A stretch of DNA of 64,000 nt, taken from assembly GCF_019931215.1 (NCBI RefSeq), contig NZ_JAIOUB010000001.1, forward strand, positions 961,955 to 1,025,954, written 5' to 3'. A program made the translations under genes and the position numbers. Origin of the DNA: Alcanivorax limicola (lineage in GTDB: Bacteria; Pseudomonadota; Gammaproteobacteria; Pseudomonadales; Alcanivoracaceae). The notes under the pieces are model-generated. The model made no database searches and was not told the origin of the DNA. It saw only the letters and a program-made list of their open reading frames with translations. This document shows positions 17,901 through 26,451 of the stretch, piece by piece; within the stretch, counting starts at the first letter, position 1; each line of letters starts with the position of its first letter.

Positions 17901-19227
17901 GTTCACATCCCGGCCCACAGGCACCATCCGCGTTACGCAACACGGAAATATCGGCGCTGTTGGAATAGCCCGCATTGCCGGGAAACTCTGCCACGGGCAG
18001 TGGACAGTCCGCATCGCTGGTGACGGTGTAAGCAACCGTAATGCCATCAACGGCGCTGGCCGCCAGGCCAGCACCGGCGCAATCGCGCGGCATGTTGGCT
18101 ACCAGCATGCTGTTAACCAGCAGATCACTCTCACCGACCGGTTCGATATAAAAGCCACCGGCAGCAGGATCTGCACTGCTGTTTTCTACCACGGTGATAT
18201 TGCCGAAACCGAAAGCCGGCTCGCCGTACTCTTCCTCATCCTCATCAATATCTGCCAGCCACACATGCAGCGCAGCGCCGCCGCTGAGCGAGGTATTGCG
18301 ATGCAGCGTGCCATTACGCAGCACCAGGCGCGGGCTGCGCAACGCGATCGGCATCGCTATCCCGCCCGCACCGCCGTCCACCCCTTCGGCGGCGTTATGC
18401 GCGATATAAAAGCGATTGATCTGCAGCAGGTTACCGAAATCCTCCGAGGTGCCGATGGCGCCTCCGTAACCTGTCGCACGGTTGTCCCTGATGATGATGT
18501 CCTGAAGATTGACCGACACATTGCCGTTCACAAACAGGGCGCCACCGTGCCGCGCATGGCCGCCCTCCAGGCGTACCCCGTTGCGCAGCACCAATCGTCC
18601 GTCCACGAATAACAGGCCGCCATCTTCCGGCGTATCCGCCGTTGCAGCGACCGGGACATCACAGGTGCTTTCCGTCGGATCGGCGGGCTCGCACCCACGT
18701 ACGGTAATGCCATCAATGGTCAGGGTCGCGCCACCGCGCACCCACAACGCACGCTCACCGGGTGCAGCAATGATGACGGGGGCATCCAGTTCGTCCGCCT
18801 CATCCGAATCAACATCCTCCGGTGCCATGGCCTGGATACGCAGGGTGGGATTGATGGGACGCTCGATCACCTCCTGCACGCAGGGATCTCCGGGGGGCGC
18901 TGTTTCCGGGTCACAACCATCGACGTAGACCGGATTGTCGTCCCCGTCCGTGACCGGTATCTCCTGGATAAAACCGCCCAGCACCAGCTGGCTATCCAGG
19001 TGGTAGGTTTCCCCGGCGGTCAAACGAATCACATCCGTGCCGGCACCCGCAGGACACTCGTTGACCTCTTCACGTTGGGTGATGGCGTGAAACGCATCAC
19101 GCAGGGAACATTCGCCAGGGAGGGAGGCATCGTCGGTGGTGGTAATGATGAACTGTGCAGCATTTGCCCCGGAACCCAAGCAAAGCAACAACCCCGTCAG
19201 GAGGGGTCGTAACCCGCGATAACTCAT
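14974..19227 (-). CDS. Giant CSLREA surface protein, two-in-one fusion
   Basis: A 1,417-residue secreted protein. The first half has a signal peptide, a CSLRDA motif, right-handed beta-helix-like repeats (GGAxxV, LRNG), a CDIGAYEF motif, and then, at about residue 629-655, GGGG, a hydrophobic stretch and a basic cluster: a GlyGly-CTERM-like sorting tail. Immediately after comes a second signal-like segment (from Met657), CSLREA, more beta-helix repeats, CDRGAFEF, and a terminal GlyGly tail (IGAGGGLLLLASLLLMRRRAGRR). The frame is continuous with no stop. No ribosome site precedes Met657. GGAG 7 nt upstream sets the start at 19227. Probably an adhesin-like envelope protein. Confidence 0.85.
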   Translation of the reverse strand: MSYRGLRPLLTGLLLCLGSGANAAQFIITTTDDASLPGECSLRDAFHAITQREEVNECPAGAGTDVIRLTAGETYHLDSQLVLGGFIQEIPVTDGDDNPVYVDGCDPETAPPGDPCVQEVIERPINPTLRIQAMAPEDVDSDEADELDAPVIIAAPGERALWVRGGATLTIDGITVRGCEPADPTESTCDVPVAATADTPEDGGLLFVDGRLVLRNGVRLEGGHARHGGALFVNGNVSVNLQDIIIRDNRATGYGGAIGTSEDFGNLLQINRFYIAHNAAEGVDGGAGGIAMPIALRSPRLVLRNGTLHRNTSLSGGAALHVWLADIDEDEEEYGEPAFGFGNITVVENSSADPAAGGFYIEPVGESDLLVNSMLVANMPRDCAGAGLAASAVDGITVAYTVTSDADCPLPVAEFPGNAGYSNSADISVLRNADGACGPGCEPLIPDTPFALPGFLPNFAASPVANGLPAVVDAGSPITSIQFSCEAEDQRAFRREDRCDIGAYEFRKAEGANDTSKLVIGEASVIDVIANDLRDATVDCDLLAPGTPCIQVVQPSGRGAVIEAVIEDGYPTLRYTFNGLYDGYDYFSYRVNRDAIVGATLGDNDIGARVAIEARPASGLTKSRNIDDFGGGGLVWLLLVCAGYLRRVRGRSAIHAMLAFAALTLCTGAQAAEIQVTHPGDSVILPPPVAGQCSLREAIDSAIDKVPNSTGCANGQTGEDLILLPEGTITLVAPLAVGLSNRVIIQGEGPDKTVIDAGTLHRIMENRSRVVFRDLTLRGGNAGAQPGGAILAHTSLVLDNVRIEDSQASAGGAVYLNFSADERRSVVIRNSVMLNNQSSGHGGALAMVAQQESHDIEISNSTFAGNSAGDAGGALDIRGFGQLRIVNSTFFENNATQGGAAIDLNENAGTVNIISSTFLDNAGPAQLDLGVLPDPVLDISVGNVTLSNSIYAGASALCGLGDRRLQRSKYNLFAGSIDASCLTDTSNNMEENDTAPLADIRAALNAGVLAVPDELAGDDWFLPHLPVTDGSYAPIIEAGNPAALVNGLGSADVCRVTDLRGASRASGGRCDRGAFEFQRPTAIDDVGNNNNRFTRSVRLDVVANDIAGEADMGFRRGTLTLLSGDGEDVAETTGEVFVRQRRRDPDNTDEPVLQYDDVVQQLPNGEEFVHALDDIHNADFECGIGQNIDDQDSINNLGADPADHLDDDCIVVYRFRQPSPMVTCGDLPFKDRFRYSVDVDRFDTVVDPVTEEEERVWDETPTTITGIAEVTIVNVPPIVPRRAIERRISPGGEVTIHLLDEGVRESDFRIVALRLNENRRPLFARRALDNSIEGTGVIFDLENFTVTYRHGDDTKRFTDSFDVDLEDECGDKSRLRISITFPQQNASGGEMIGAGGGLLLLASLLLMRRRAGRRVAQ

Positions 19228-19309
19228 AGTGTTCTCCGGCGAGATCATCGCCTCGCTGTTTTATTCTTATTGGCACTCTTGCCGAGCGTTTTTGTTATAG
19301 CTTGCTAAA

Positions 19310-19993
19310 TTACCACCCCAGCACTTCCTTGACAAAGGGAATAGTCAGGCGGCGCTGGCGTACCAGCGCGTGCTCATCCAGCGTATCCAGCAGCGCCAGC
19401 AGGGCTGCGGGCGTGCGTTCGCCACGCAGGACAATGTATCCCGCCACATCGGCATTGAGTGAGAGCCCTCGACGGGTCGCCCTTTGGCACAAAAGTGCCA
19501 CAAGATCATCCTCCGCCAGCACCGGCAACCGGTACACCGGCCCCGCCGCCAGCCGGCTGGACAGATCCGCCAGCCCGAAACCCGCTGACGCGGGCGCCGA
19601 GCGCGCTGCGAACAGGCAGGCAGCATCGGTGTCCTGGCACCGGTTATACAAGTGAAACAGGGCTTCTTCCCAGGCGCGCTGGCCGGCCAATTCGTCAATA
19701 TTGTCGATGGCGATCAGCGCAAAGTGCTCGAAATCTTCCAGCACCTCGGGGGGCAGCTGGCCGAGCTCTTCCCCGGGCAGCAGGCAGGCCGTGAGTCCTC
19801 GGTTTTCGGCTTCGCGCACCGCCGCACTCAACAGGTGCGTGCGGCCACTGCCAACGTCGCCGTGCACATACAGCTGATTCAGTTCACCGCTCACCAGCGC
19901 CTGCACGGCCGCCACCAGCGGCCTGGCGCCCAGCAGGCTATCGAGATCTGCGCCATCCCGCAGGCGCAGGGCCAGCGGCAGCTGTATATCCAT
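19310..19993 (-). CDS. hda: DnaA inactivator Hda
   Basis: A 227-residue AAA+ protein homologous to the DnaA ATPase core; with the sliding clamp it promotes DnaA-ATP hydrolysis and limits re-initiation. The N-terminal MDIQLPLALRL contains the QLPL clamp-binding motif. The P-loop is degenerate-type GDVGSGRTHLL, as in Hda. Walker B is LIAIDNIDEL. The ATG at 19993 overlaps the upstream DUF2066 stop by one base (TGATG), indicating coupling. The hda-DUF2066-purM neighbourhood is conserved in Pseudomonas-like bacteria. Confidence 0.95.
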   Translation of the reverse strand: MDIQLPLALRLRDGADLDSLLGARPLVAAVQALVSGELNQLYVHGDVGSGRTHLLSAAVREAENRGLTACLLPGEELGQLPPEVLEDFEHFALIAIDNIDELAGQRAWEEALFHLYNRCQDTDAACLFAARSAPASAGFGLADLSSRLAAGPVYRLPVLAEDDLVALLCQRATRRGLSLNADVAGYIVLRGERTPAALLALLDTLDEHALVRQRRLTIPFVKEVLGW

Positions 19994-21117
19994 CAGGCTG
20001 ACTGCCAGCAAAGACGCAGCGTCTGTGTCACGGTCTGCGCTTCCGGCAATTCCCGCGGGGCATCGCGGCATACGCCAAGATGCTGGTGCAGGCGGAGCAA
20101 GCGCTCCAGCTGTGCCGGGTCGCCCGTGAAATCGAGCCGCATCTCCGCAGCACTGCCAGCCAGGCGCTGCAACGTCACACCGCGCACGCCGGACTGCCGC
20201 GCAACAAACTGCTGCACCTCATGCCAGGCCTGCAGGCGCTCCAACCCTTCGACACGCAGGACCAGCGCACTGGCGTCGCCCCCACGGACGGCGTAAAGCT
20301 CGGCCAGGTAGTCTGCCACCGCGTCAACCAGCGCGTCGCCCAGGTCTGCTTCGCTGCTCGCATCCAGTTGCCCGTCACGCAAGCTGTTCCCGTCCTGCAG
20401 CAGACGCCAGCGCATACTGGGACGGCCGCTGGAGTAATACACCGCAGACACCACCAGGGGCGCGTCATAGCGCTGCGAGGCATTTTGTATCTGCCGGTCG
20501 AAGCGGCCCCGCACGTCCGCCGCACTGATGCGGCTGCGGTCTTCCGCGTCCATCTCCGGCAACCGCAGGGGCAGGCCCCGAAACGCCGCCTGGCGTTGCA
20601 GGCTGCCAGCAAGCGACGTGCTGCTCTCCCGCGACAGGATGTCACCGCGATCAGCTGCCACCCAGACCAGCACGGTCGGTCGCGAACGTCCCCAGACTGG
20701 CGCCCCGGCGCTGGCCAATTGCTCGCTGATCCCGCGCAGATCAAAGCGGGCATGCAAGCGCAGGTTGTCGCCTCGCGTGCTATAGCTGAATTGCTCTACC
20801 CATGTGCCGGGCTGAGACAGCAATGCCTCCGCCCCCGGCACGCTGCCGGGGCTGCGCTGCCCTGTAATGCGCACCAGTATCTGCTCAAGCCCTTCGCGCA
20901 ACGCGGCATTGCGCGCAGCCGTGCTGCGATCCGCCACCGCCACCTCGACAGCGTTGAGACGGACCTCTGCCATGCCCTCCCCTGACTCGGCCATCGTCAC
21001 TACGGGGGTCAGTGCGACCACCAGCGCAAGCGCTGAGGCCAGAACCGACGCCAGGAAAGGCGTTCTCGACGGGCGACTGTGGCGCGGGCGCTTCGTTGGT
21101 ACGATCAATCTGCTCAT
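19993..21117 (-). CDS. DUF2066 secreted protein
   Basis: A 374-residue protein from the ATG at 21117, with a basic n-region and a hydrophobic signal segment (FLASVLASALALVVALTPVVTMA). The body matches the DUF2066 family: NAALREGLEQILVRITGQ near the start and VYYSSGRPSMRWRLLQDG later. Function is unknown; it is conserved upstream of hda and divergent from purM. An upstream ATG at 21165 would add 16 residues; neither has a strong ribosome site, so the start is uncertain. It is translationally coupled to hda. Confidence 0.88.
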   Translation of the reverse strand: MSRLIVPTKRPRHSRPSRTPFLASVLASALALVVALTPVVTMAESGEGMAEVRLNAVEVAVADRSTAARNAALREGLEQILVRITGQRSPGSVPGAEALLSQPGTWVEQFSYSTRGDNLRLHARFDLRGISEQLASAGAPVWGRSRPTVLVWVAADRGDILSRESSTSLAGSLQRQAAFRGLPLRLPEMDAEDRSRISAADVRGRFDRQIQNASQRYDAPLVVSAVYYSSGRPSMRWRLLQDGNSLRDGQLDASSEADLGDALVDAVADYLAELYAVRGGDASALVLRVEGLERLQAWHEVQQFVARQSGVRGVTLQRLAGSAAEMRLDFTGDPAQLERLLRLHQHLGVCRDAPRELPEAQTVTQTLRLCWQSA

Positions 21118-21226
21118 GAAGTATCCGGTTGATGTGGTGCGGATTGGCTTGCGCTCATTATCCATATTTCCGCCCGGGGGAGCGAGGCACCGCGCTTTTC
21201 CCCATGATTTCTTGTGTCACAGGCAC

Positions 21227-21278
21227 AGGGCCTGCCCACGACAGGGCCGATGACAATGGTGCGGGCAGGCCCTAGAAT
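21227..21278 (+). promoter_or_regulatory. purM promoter with an 11-bp dyad
   Basis: A sigma-70 promoter ATGACA (21250-21255), 17-bp spacer, TAGAAT (21273-21278) ends about 28 bp before the purM start. An 11-bp inverted repeat, AGGGCCTGCCC (21227-21237) and GGGCAGGCCCT (21263-21273), brackets the -35 box; its right arm fills the spacer. This placement suits a repressor or a DNA loop. It does not match the E. coli PurR site. Confidence 0.65.
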
Positions 21279-21305
21279 ATGCGCCCTCGCCATTCGGAGT
21301 CCGTC

Positions 21306-22355
21306 ATGTCAGACAAGAAGCGCCCCCTCAGTTACCGCGATGCCGGTGTCGATATCGACGCAGGCAACGCACTGATCAAGCAAATCGGTCCCATCGCCAA
21401 ACGCACCCGGCGACCGGAAGTGCTGGGCGGCCTGGGCGGCTTCGGGGCATTGTGCGCGCTGCCCACCGGCTACCGCGAACCGATCCTGGTCGCTGGCACC
21501 GACGGCGTTGGCACCAAGCTGCGTCTGGCGATGCAGTACGACCGTCATGACACCGTGGGCATTGATCTGGTCGCCATGTGCGTCAACGATCTCATCGTTG
21601 GCGGCGCCGAGCCGCTGATGTTTCTCGATTACTACGCCACCGGCAAGCTGGACGTGGCGACGGCGACCCGCGTCATCAGCGGCATCGGCGCAGGCTGTGA
21701 GTTGGCCGGCTGCGCGCTGGTAGGCGGTGAGACTGCCGAAATGCCCGGCATGTACGAGGGCGAAGACTACGATCTGGCAGGGTTCTGCGTCGGCGTGGTC
21801 GAGCGCGACAGCATTCTCGACGGCAGCAAGGTACAAGCCGGTGACAAGTTGATCGGCCTGGCCTCCTCCGGCCCTCATTCCAATGGCTACTCGTTGATTC
21901 GTCGCATCCTGGAACAGGCTGATTTTGATGCCGATACCCGTGTCGGCAAGACGCCTTTGATGGATGCCCTGCTGGAGCCCACCCGTATCTACGTCAAGTC
22001 CCTGCTTCAGGTACTGGCACAGAGCGAGGTCCATGCGCTGGCACATATCACCGGCGGCGGTTTGCCGGAGAATCTGCCCCGCGTACTGCCGGAGGGTGTT
22101 CGCGCGCGCATCGACGGCAGCAGCTGGGAATGGCCCGCCGTCTTCAGCTGGCTCCAGGAGCAGGGCCAGGTTGCCACAGCAGAAATGTATCGCACCTTCA
22201 ATTGCGGCGTCGGCATGGTCATGGTGGTGCCGGAATCGGCCGTGGATCAGACGCTGGCACTGCTGGAATCCAGCGGTGAAAAAGCCTGGCTGTTGGGCGA
22301 CATCGTCAGCCATGACGGCGACACCGACGTGGTCATCGAAGGCGGCCCGGCGTGA
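21306..22355 (+). CDS. purM: AIR synthase (phosphoribosylformylglycinamidine cyclo-ligase)
   Basis: Fifth step of purine synthesis: ATP-dependent ring closure of FGAM to AIR. 349 residues, normal length. Characteristic segments: [15 protein letters not shown] at the N-terminus, [37 protein letters not shown] and [20 protein letters not shown] 7-8 nt before the ATG. The stop overlaps the purN GTG start by 4 nt, so purMN is one coupled operon behind the promoter at 21250. Confidence 0.98.
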   Translation: MSDKKRPLSYRDAGVDIDAGNALIKQIGPIAKRTRRPEVLGGLGGFGALCALPTGYREPILVAGTDGVGTKLRLAMQYDRHDTVGIDLVAMCVNDLIVGGAEPLMFLDYYATGKLDVATATRVISGIGAGCELAGCALVGGETAEMPGMYEGEDYDLAGFCVGVVERDSILDGSKVQAGDKLIGLASSGPHSNGYSLIRRILEQADFDADTRVGKTPLMDALLEPTRIYVKSLLQVLAQSEVHALAHITGGGLPENLPRVLPEGVRARIDGSSWEWPAVFSWLQEQGQVATAEMYRTFNCGVGMVMVVPESAVDQTLALLESSGEKAWLLGDIVSHDGDTDVVIEGGPA

Positions 22356-23044
22356 CACATCGCATTGCCGTGCTGATCAGTGGTAACGGCAGCAACCTGC
22401 AGGCGCTCATTGACGCCATCAGCGCGGGTCAGCTGCGCGCTGACATCACACTGGTACTGTCAAACCGGGCAGATGCCGGCGGCCTCGCCCGCGCCCGCCA
22501 GCACGGTATCGCCACGGCGGTCGTGGATCACCGCGATTATGACAGCCGGGCGGCCTTCGATCAGGCCATGACCGAGGTGCTGGACCAACAGGGTGCGCCG
22601 GATACGGTGATACTGGCCGGCTTCATGCGCATCCTGACGCCCGCCTTCGTGCAGCACCATGCCGGGCGACTCATCAACATTCACCCGTCCCTGTTGCCCC
22701 GCTATCCGGGCCTCAATACCCATCAGCGAGCGCTGGACGCCGGGGATACGGAACATGGCTGCTCCATCCACTTCGTGACCGACGAGCTGGATGGCGGCCC
22801 GCTGATCGCCCAGGCGCGCATACCGATTCTGGCGAACGATAATGCAACTGATCTGTCGAAACGCGTACAGGCCAGCGAACACCTGCTGTACCCACAGGTC
22901 GCCGCATGGCGCGCCGAAGGCCGCTTGCGGCTGACTAACGACGGAGTTGAACTCGATGGCCAAATACTTCCCGCCCAGGGTTATCAATGGCATCGCCGTG
23001 ACGCTGCTGAGCAGTGCCCTGGCGCTGACGCCCGCCAGCGCTGA
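22352..23044 (+). CDS. purN: GAR transformylase (10-formyl-THF)
   Basis: Third step of purine synthesis: transfers formyl from 10-formyl-tetrahydrofolate to glycinamide ribonucleotide. 230 residues. Phosphate-binding loop [14 protein letters not shown]; catalytic motif region [17 protein letters not shown] (Asn/His); [13 protein letters not shown] supplies the catalytic Asp. It starts with GTG, overlapping purM (GTGA). Its 3' end overlaps the next gene by 89 nt in another frame, an unusually long overlap. Confidence 0.97.
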   Translation: MTHRIAVLISGNGSNLQALIDAISAGQLRADITLVLSNRADAGGLARARQHGIATAVVDHRDYDSRAAFDQAMTEVLDQQGAPDTVILAGFMRILTPAFVQHHAGRLINIHPSLLPRYPGLNTHQRALDAGDTEHGCSIHFVTDELDGGPLIAQARIPILANDNATDLSKRVQASEHLLYPQVAAWRAEGRLRLTNDGVELDGQILPAQGYQWHRRDAAEQCPGADARQR

Positions 23045-23723
23045 CAGCGAGCAGGCAACCGATACCCGTTCAGGCACCCCATCACCCACCCCTGCCGCGC
23101 CCATCGGCGCCTTCAGCTTTACCTACGGCCTCAGCGGCTCCGGCGTACCCTTCTCGATTGCCGCCGATCGCACGCTGGAGCGTGAGGGTGAGGACGGCTG
23201 GAAGATGGAAATTCGCGCCCGCAACATTCTCGGCTCCATTCGCGAAACCACCCGTTTCAGTTGGCAGGATTGTACGCCGCAAAGCACCTCGTACAGCTAC
23301 CGCCGGCGCGGCCTGGGACGCACCCGCGAAGCCAACCTGGACATTGATCGCGACACCAACATCGCGGTAGCGCACCGTGACGGCCGCGATGCACAGGAAT
23401 TCGATATTGATGATGCCACCACCGATATCCTGTCCCAGACGCTGGGCCTGCAGTGTCGGCTGATGCGCGGAGAGCGCGACGACATCAGCATTGACGTGGC
23501 CAGCGAGCGTCGTCGTGAAACCATGATCTACCAGGCTACCGGCGAGGAGAATGTACGCGTGCCCGCGGGCCGCTTCGACGCGGTACGCGTCATCCGCGTG
23601 CGTGACGATGACAGTGATCGACAGACCCTGCTATGGTTTGCTCCGGAGCTCGACTACGCCCTGATAAAAATGGTCCAGGATGACGGCGACGGGCAATATG
23701 AAATGGTCTTGCGGAGCCGGTAA
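22956..23723 (+). CDS. DUF3108 secreted protein, copy 1
   Basis: A 255-residue protein with a signal peptide ([21 protein letters not shown]) and a DUF3108 domain: FSFTYGLSGSGVPFSIAADRTL, FSWQDCTPQSTSY, the central CRLMRGE, PAGRFDAVRVIRVRDD and WFAPELDYALIKM. Two Cys (in QDC and QCR) may form a disulfide. GGAG lies 9 nt before the ATG at 22956, inside purN. The location next to purN is known for DUF3108 proteins in Pseudomonas-like genomes. Function unknown; possibly outer-membrane or periplasmic. Confidence 0.88.
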   Translation: MAKYFPPRVINGIAVTLLSSALALTPASADSEQATDTRSGTPSPTPAAPIGAFSFTYGLSGSGVPFSIAADRTLEREGEDGWKMEIRARNILGSIRETTRFSWQDCTPQSTSYSYRRRGLGRTREANLDIDRDTNIAVAHRDGRDAQEFDIDDATTDILSQTLGLQCRLMRGERDDISIDVASERRRETMIYQATGEENVRVPAGRFDAVRVIRVRDDDSDRQTLLWFAPELDYALIKMVQDDGDGQYEMVLRSR

Positions 23724-23740
23724 CGGCACAGGCATCAAAG

Positions 23741-24523
23741 ATGGGCATCAGAGTCGGACGTTTTTTCGGCGGTAGCGCATTACTGCTCAGCGGCGCCCTG
23801 TTCGCAGGTGACGCTCCCACTGCCACACCAGAATCACAGGCCCTGTCCCCGGCCGCATCAAAGCCGTTGCAGCCTTTCCGTGCAGAATATCGCGCCAATG
23901 TCAGCCGCATCCCGACACCGATCCGCGCTGAACTGGTCCTGGAGGCGAGCGATCAGGACGGCGTCTATCGGATGCAGCTGAGCGTCGATTCTCGCCTGAT
24001 GCAGAATACAGAGCTGAGTATTTTTCGCTGGCAGGACTGCGCCCCCCGTACCATGCACTACATGCACCAGTTCGAGGGCTTCCGTCGCCAGCGCGATTAC
24101 TTCATGGAGTTTTTCTGGGAGGATACGCCCACCGTCACGACAGTGAGCAGTCGCGACGGCGGCGAGGAGGAAATCGAGACCTACGACATCGCCGACGACA
24201 CCATGGACGAGTTGACCATGCTACTGGCAGCGCGCTGTCTGTTGCAGGATGAGCAGGAAAACTATGCCCTGACCAGTGCCTACGGGACCCGTCTGCGTAC
24301 CCACCACATCACCGTCGCAGGTCGCGAAACCCTGAGCACGCCACTGGGGGATCTGGAAACCATCCGCATCGAGAAAAGCCGCGACGCAGACAGCGTGCGG
24401 CGCAGCATATTCTGGCTGGCGCCGGAACTGGACTACCTGTTGGTGCGCGCCCGCCACGTTGAAACCCGCGCCCTGTTCGGCGAGCTGCGCCTGGTCGACT
24501 ATGAGGGGCCGTTTACGCCCTGA
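23741..24523 (+). CDS. DUF3108 secreted protein, copy 2
   Basis: A 260-residue paralogue of the preceding protein. It shares the signal peptide, FRAEYRANVSRIPTPIRAEL at the domain start, FRWQDCAPRTMHYMH (compare FSWQDCTPQSTSY), a matching second Cys, TPLGDLETIRIEKSRD and WLAPELDYLLVRA. The 17-bp gap indicates one transcript with copy 1 and purMN. Divergence is high, so the duplication is old or the copies have separate roles. It converges on dcd with a 12-bp gap. Confidence 0.86.
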   Translation: MGIRVGRFFGGSALLLSGALFAGDAPTATPESQALSPAASKPLQPFRAEYRANVSRIPTPIRAELVLEASDQDGVYRMQLSVDSRLMQNTELSIFRWQDCAPRTMHYMHQFEGFRRQRDYFMEFFWEDTPTVTTVSSRDGGEEEIETYDIADDTMDELTMLLAARCLLQDEQENYALTSAYGTRLRTHHITVAGRETLSTPLGDLETIRIEKSRDADSVRRSIFWLAPELDYLLVRARHVETRALFGELRLVDYEGPFTP

Positions 24524-24535
24524 ATGCCTGCCGGC

Positions 24536-25105
24536 TCAGGTGCGCGGCAAGGTCACGCCGCGCTGCCCCATATACTTGCCCCCGCGATCCTTGTAGGAGG
24601 TTTCGCACACCTCGTCGGATTCCAGGAACAACATCTGCGCCACACCCTCGTTGGCATAGATTTTCGCTGGCAAGGTCGTGGTATTGGAAAATTCCAGGGT
24701 CACATGCCCTTCCCACTCCGGCTCCAGCGGCGTCACGTTGACGATGATGCCGCAGCGCGCGTAGGTCGACTTGCCCAGGCAGATCGTCAGCACGCTGCGC
24801 GGAATCCGGAAGTACTCGACGGTACGCGCCAGGGCAAAGGAGTTGGGAGGAATGATGCAATACTCACCCCGGACATCCACAAAGCTCTTTTCATCAAACG
24901 CCTTGGGGTCAACCGTGGCCGAGTGGATGTTGGTGAACACCTTGAATTCATCGGCACAGCGGACGTCATAGCCGTAACTGGACGTGCCATAGGAGATGAT
25001 CTTGCCGCCCTGCTCGTTCTGTCGGATCAGCTGCGGCGCAAACGGCTCGATCATTCCCTGTCCTTCAGCCATGCGGCGAATCCAGCGGTCTGACTTGATG
25101 CTCAT
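24536..25105 (-). CDS. dcd: dCTP deaminase
   Basis: Converts dCTP to dUTP plus ammonia, feeding dTTP synthesis. 189 residues, normal length. Family segments: [27 protein letters not shown], and the nucleotide-binding [36 protein letters not shown] with the catalytic Glu. The C-terminus has QMLFLESDE and [18 protein letters not shown], the lid region. Set from MSIKSDRW at 25105. It follows apbC in the same direction after 119 bp; this pair is often found together in gammaproteobacteria. Confidence 0.98.
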   Translation of the reverse strand: MSIKSDRWIRRMAEGQGMIEPFAPQLIRQNEQGGKIISYGTSSYGYDVRCADEFKVFTNIHSATVDPKAFDEKSFVDVRGEYCIIPPNSFALARTVEYFRIPRSVLTICLGKSTYARCGIIVNVTPLEPEWEGHVTLEFSNTTTLPAKIYANEGVAQMLFLESDEVCETSYKDRGGKYMGQRGVTLPRT

Positions 25106-25224
25106 GTCTCTCTTCCTCAACAGATGATGGCGGCGAAGCCGGGCAATGGTACGTCAGCCAGCGGACAATGTGCACCCCGCCCGGGCAGGCGTCCGGTTCC
25201 TTCAGTCAGTGCGCTGTCAGTGCG

Positions 25225-26352
25225 TCAGTGCGTCGGCCCATCCATCGCCATGCGCACGATGGACTGCTGGCCCTTGCCCTGCAGTGACAGACGTCCCACC
25301 AGCCGCCGCGCCGCGCTGATATAGAGTTGCGCCGCCGGGCTGTCCGGGCTCGCCACTACCGTCGGCATGCCACCGTCTGCCTGCTGCTGAATGGCGGCGG
25401 CCAGCGGCAGGCTGCCGAGCAACCGCGTCTGGTACTGCTCCGCCAGGCGAGCACCGCCGCCTTCACCGAACACATGCTCTTCATGGCCGCATTCACTGCA
25501 CACATGCACCGCCATATTCTCGACGATCCCCAGCACACTGATGCCCACCTTGCGGAACATCTCGATCCCCTTGCGTGCATCCAGCAGCGCAACCTTCTGC
25601 GGCGTGGTAACCACCACCGCGCCCGCCACCGGGATACGCTGCGCCAGCGTCAGCTGGATATCGCCAGTGCCCGGCGGCAAATCAACAATCAGGTAGTCCA
25701 GATTGCTCCAGCGGGTCTGCGTGGCCAGCTGCTGCAAGGCACCGCTGGCCTTGGGGCCGCGCCACACCACCGGGGTGCTGTCATCCACCAGAAAGCCCAT
25801 GGACATGACTTCGATGCCATGGGCTTTGGGGGGCAAAAAATACTTCTGTTCGCGCGTCTCCGGGCGGGTGCCCTCCGGCAACCCCAGCATCAGCGGCAGG
25901 CTGGGGCCGAACACATCGGCGTCGAGCATGCCCACGGCGGCGCCTTCAGCGGCCAGCGCCAGGGCCAGATTCACGGCGGTGGTGGATTTGCCCACACCGC
26001 CCTTGCCGGACGCCACGGCGATCACATTGCGCACACCCGGCAAGGCCGCCATCTGGTTCTGGGTACGGTGGGCACTGACCTGCCAATCCAGGGTCAGCGC
26101 GAGACGACGCCCGGCCAGCACCGGTGACACTGCCTGTTCGACCATGCGTTGATACAGCGGCCGCAAGCTGTCCATCGGGTAACCAAAGCGCAGCGTCAGG
26201 TTCGCACTGTCTTCTGTCACCGTCAGGGCGTGCACCACGCCGGCCGATATCAGGTCGCAACCCAATGCATCGGGCACTACCTGGGCCAGCGCCTGTCTGA
26301 TAGCGTGATCCACAGAGGATTGATCGTTGCTGGATGGGTCGATGCCGGACAT
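25225..26352 (-). CDS. apbC: Fe-S cluster carrier ATPase ApbC/Mrp
   Basis: P-loop NTPase that binds and passes on [4Fe-4S] clusters in the cytosol. 375 residues: an N-terminal MIP18-like domain (about 1-90), then the deviant Walker A ASGKGGVGKST (residues 114-124) and the cluster-binding CxxC at C287-C290 (VHVCSECG). Walker B-type IVDLPPGTGD is intact. Full-length family member. ApbC/Mrp is often next to metG in gammaproteobacteria; here metG is 30 kb away and apbC precedes dcd. Confidence 0.97.
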   Translation of the reverse strand: MSGIDPSSNDQSSVDHAIRQALAQVVPDALGCDLISAGVVHALTVTEDSANLTLRFGYPMDSLRPLYQRMVEQAVSPVLAGRRLALTLDWQVSAHRTQNQMAALPGVRNVIAVASGKGGVGKSTTAVNLALALAAEGAAVGMLDADVFGPSLPLMLGLPEGTRPETREQKYFLPPKAHGIEVMSMGFLVDDSTPVVWRGPKASGALQQLATQTRWSNLDYLIVDLPPGTGDIQLTLAQRIPVAGAVVVTTPQKVALLDARKGIEMFRKVGISVLGIVENMAVHVCSECGHEEHVFGEGGGARLAEQYQTRLLGSLPLAAAIQQQADGGMPTVVASPDSPAAQLYISAARRLVGRLSLQGKGQQSIVRMAMDGPTH

Positions 26353-26451
26353 AGCTACTCCTGTTGAGGGCGTCCATCATAAACGGCAATGCGCCTGCGG
26401 CAACATGCTGCGGAACACTATGTTGTCAAACACATGAATGAGGAAACGACT

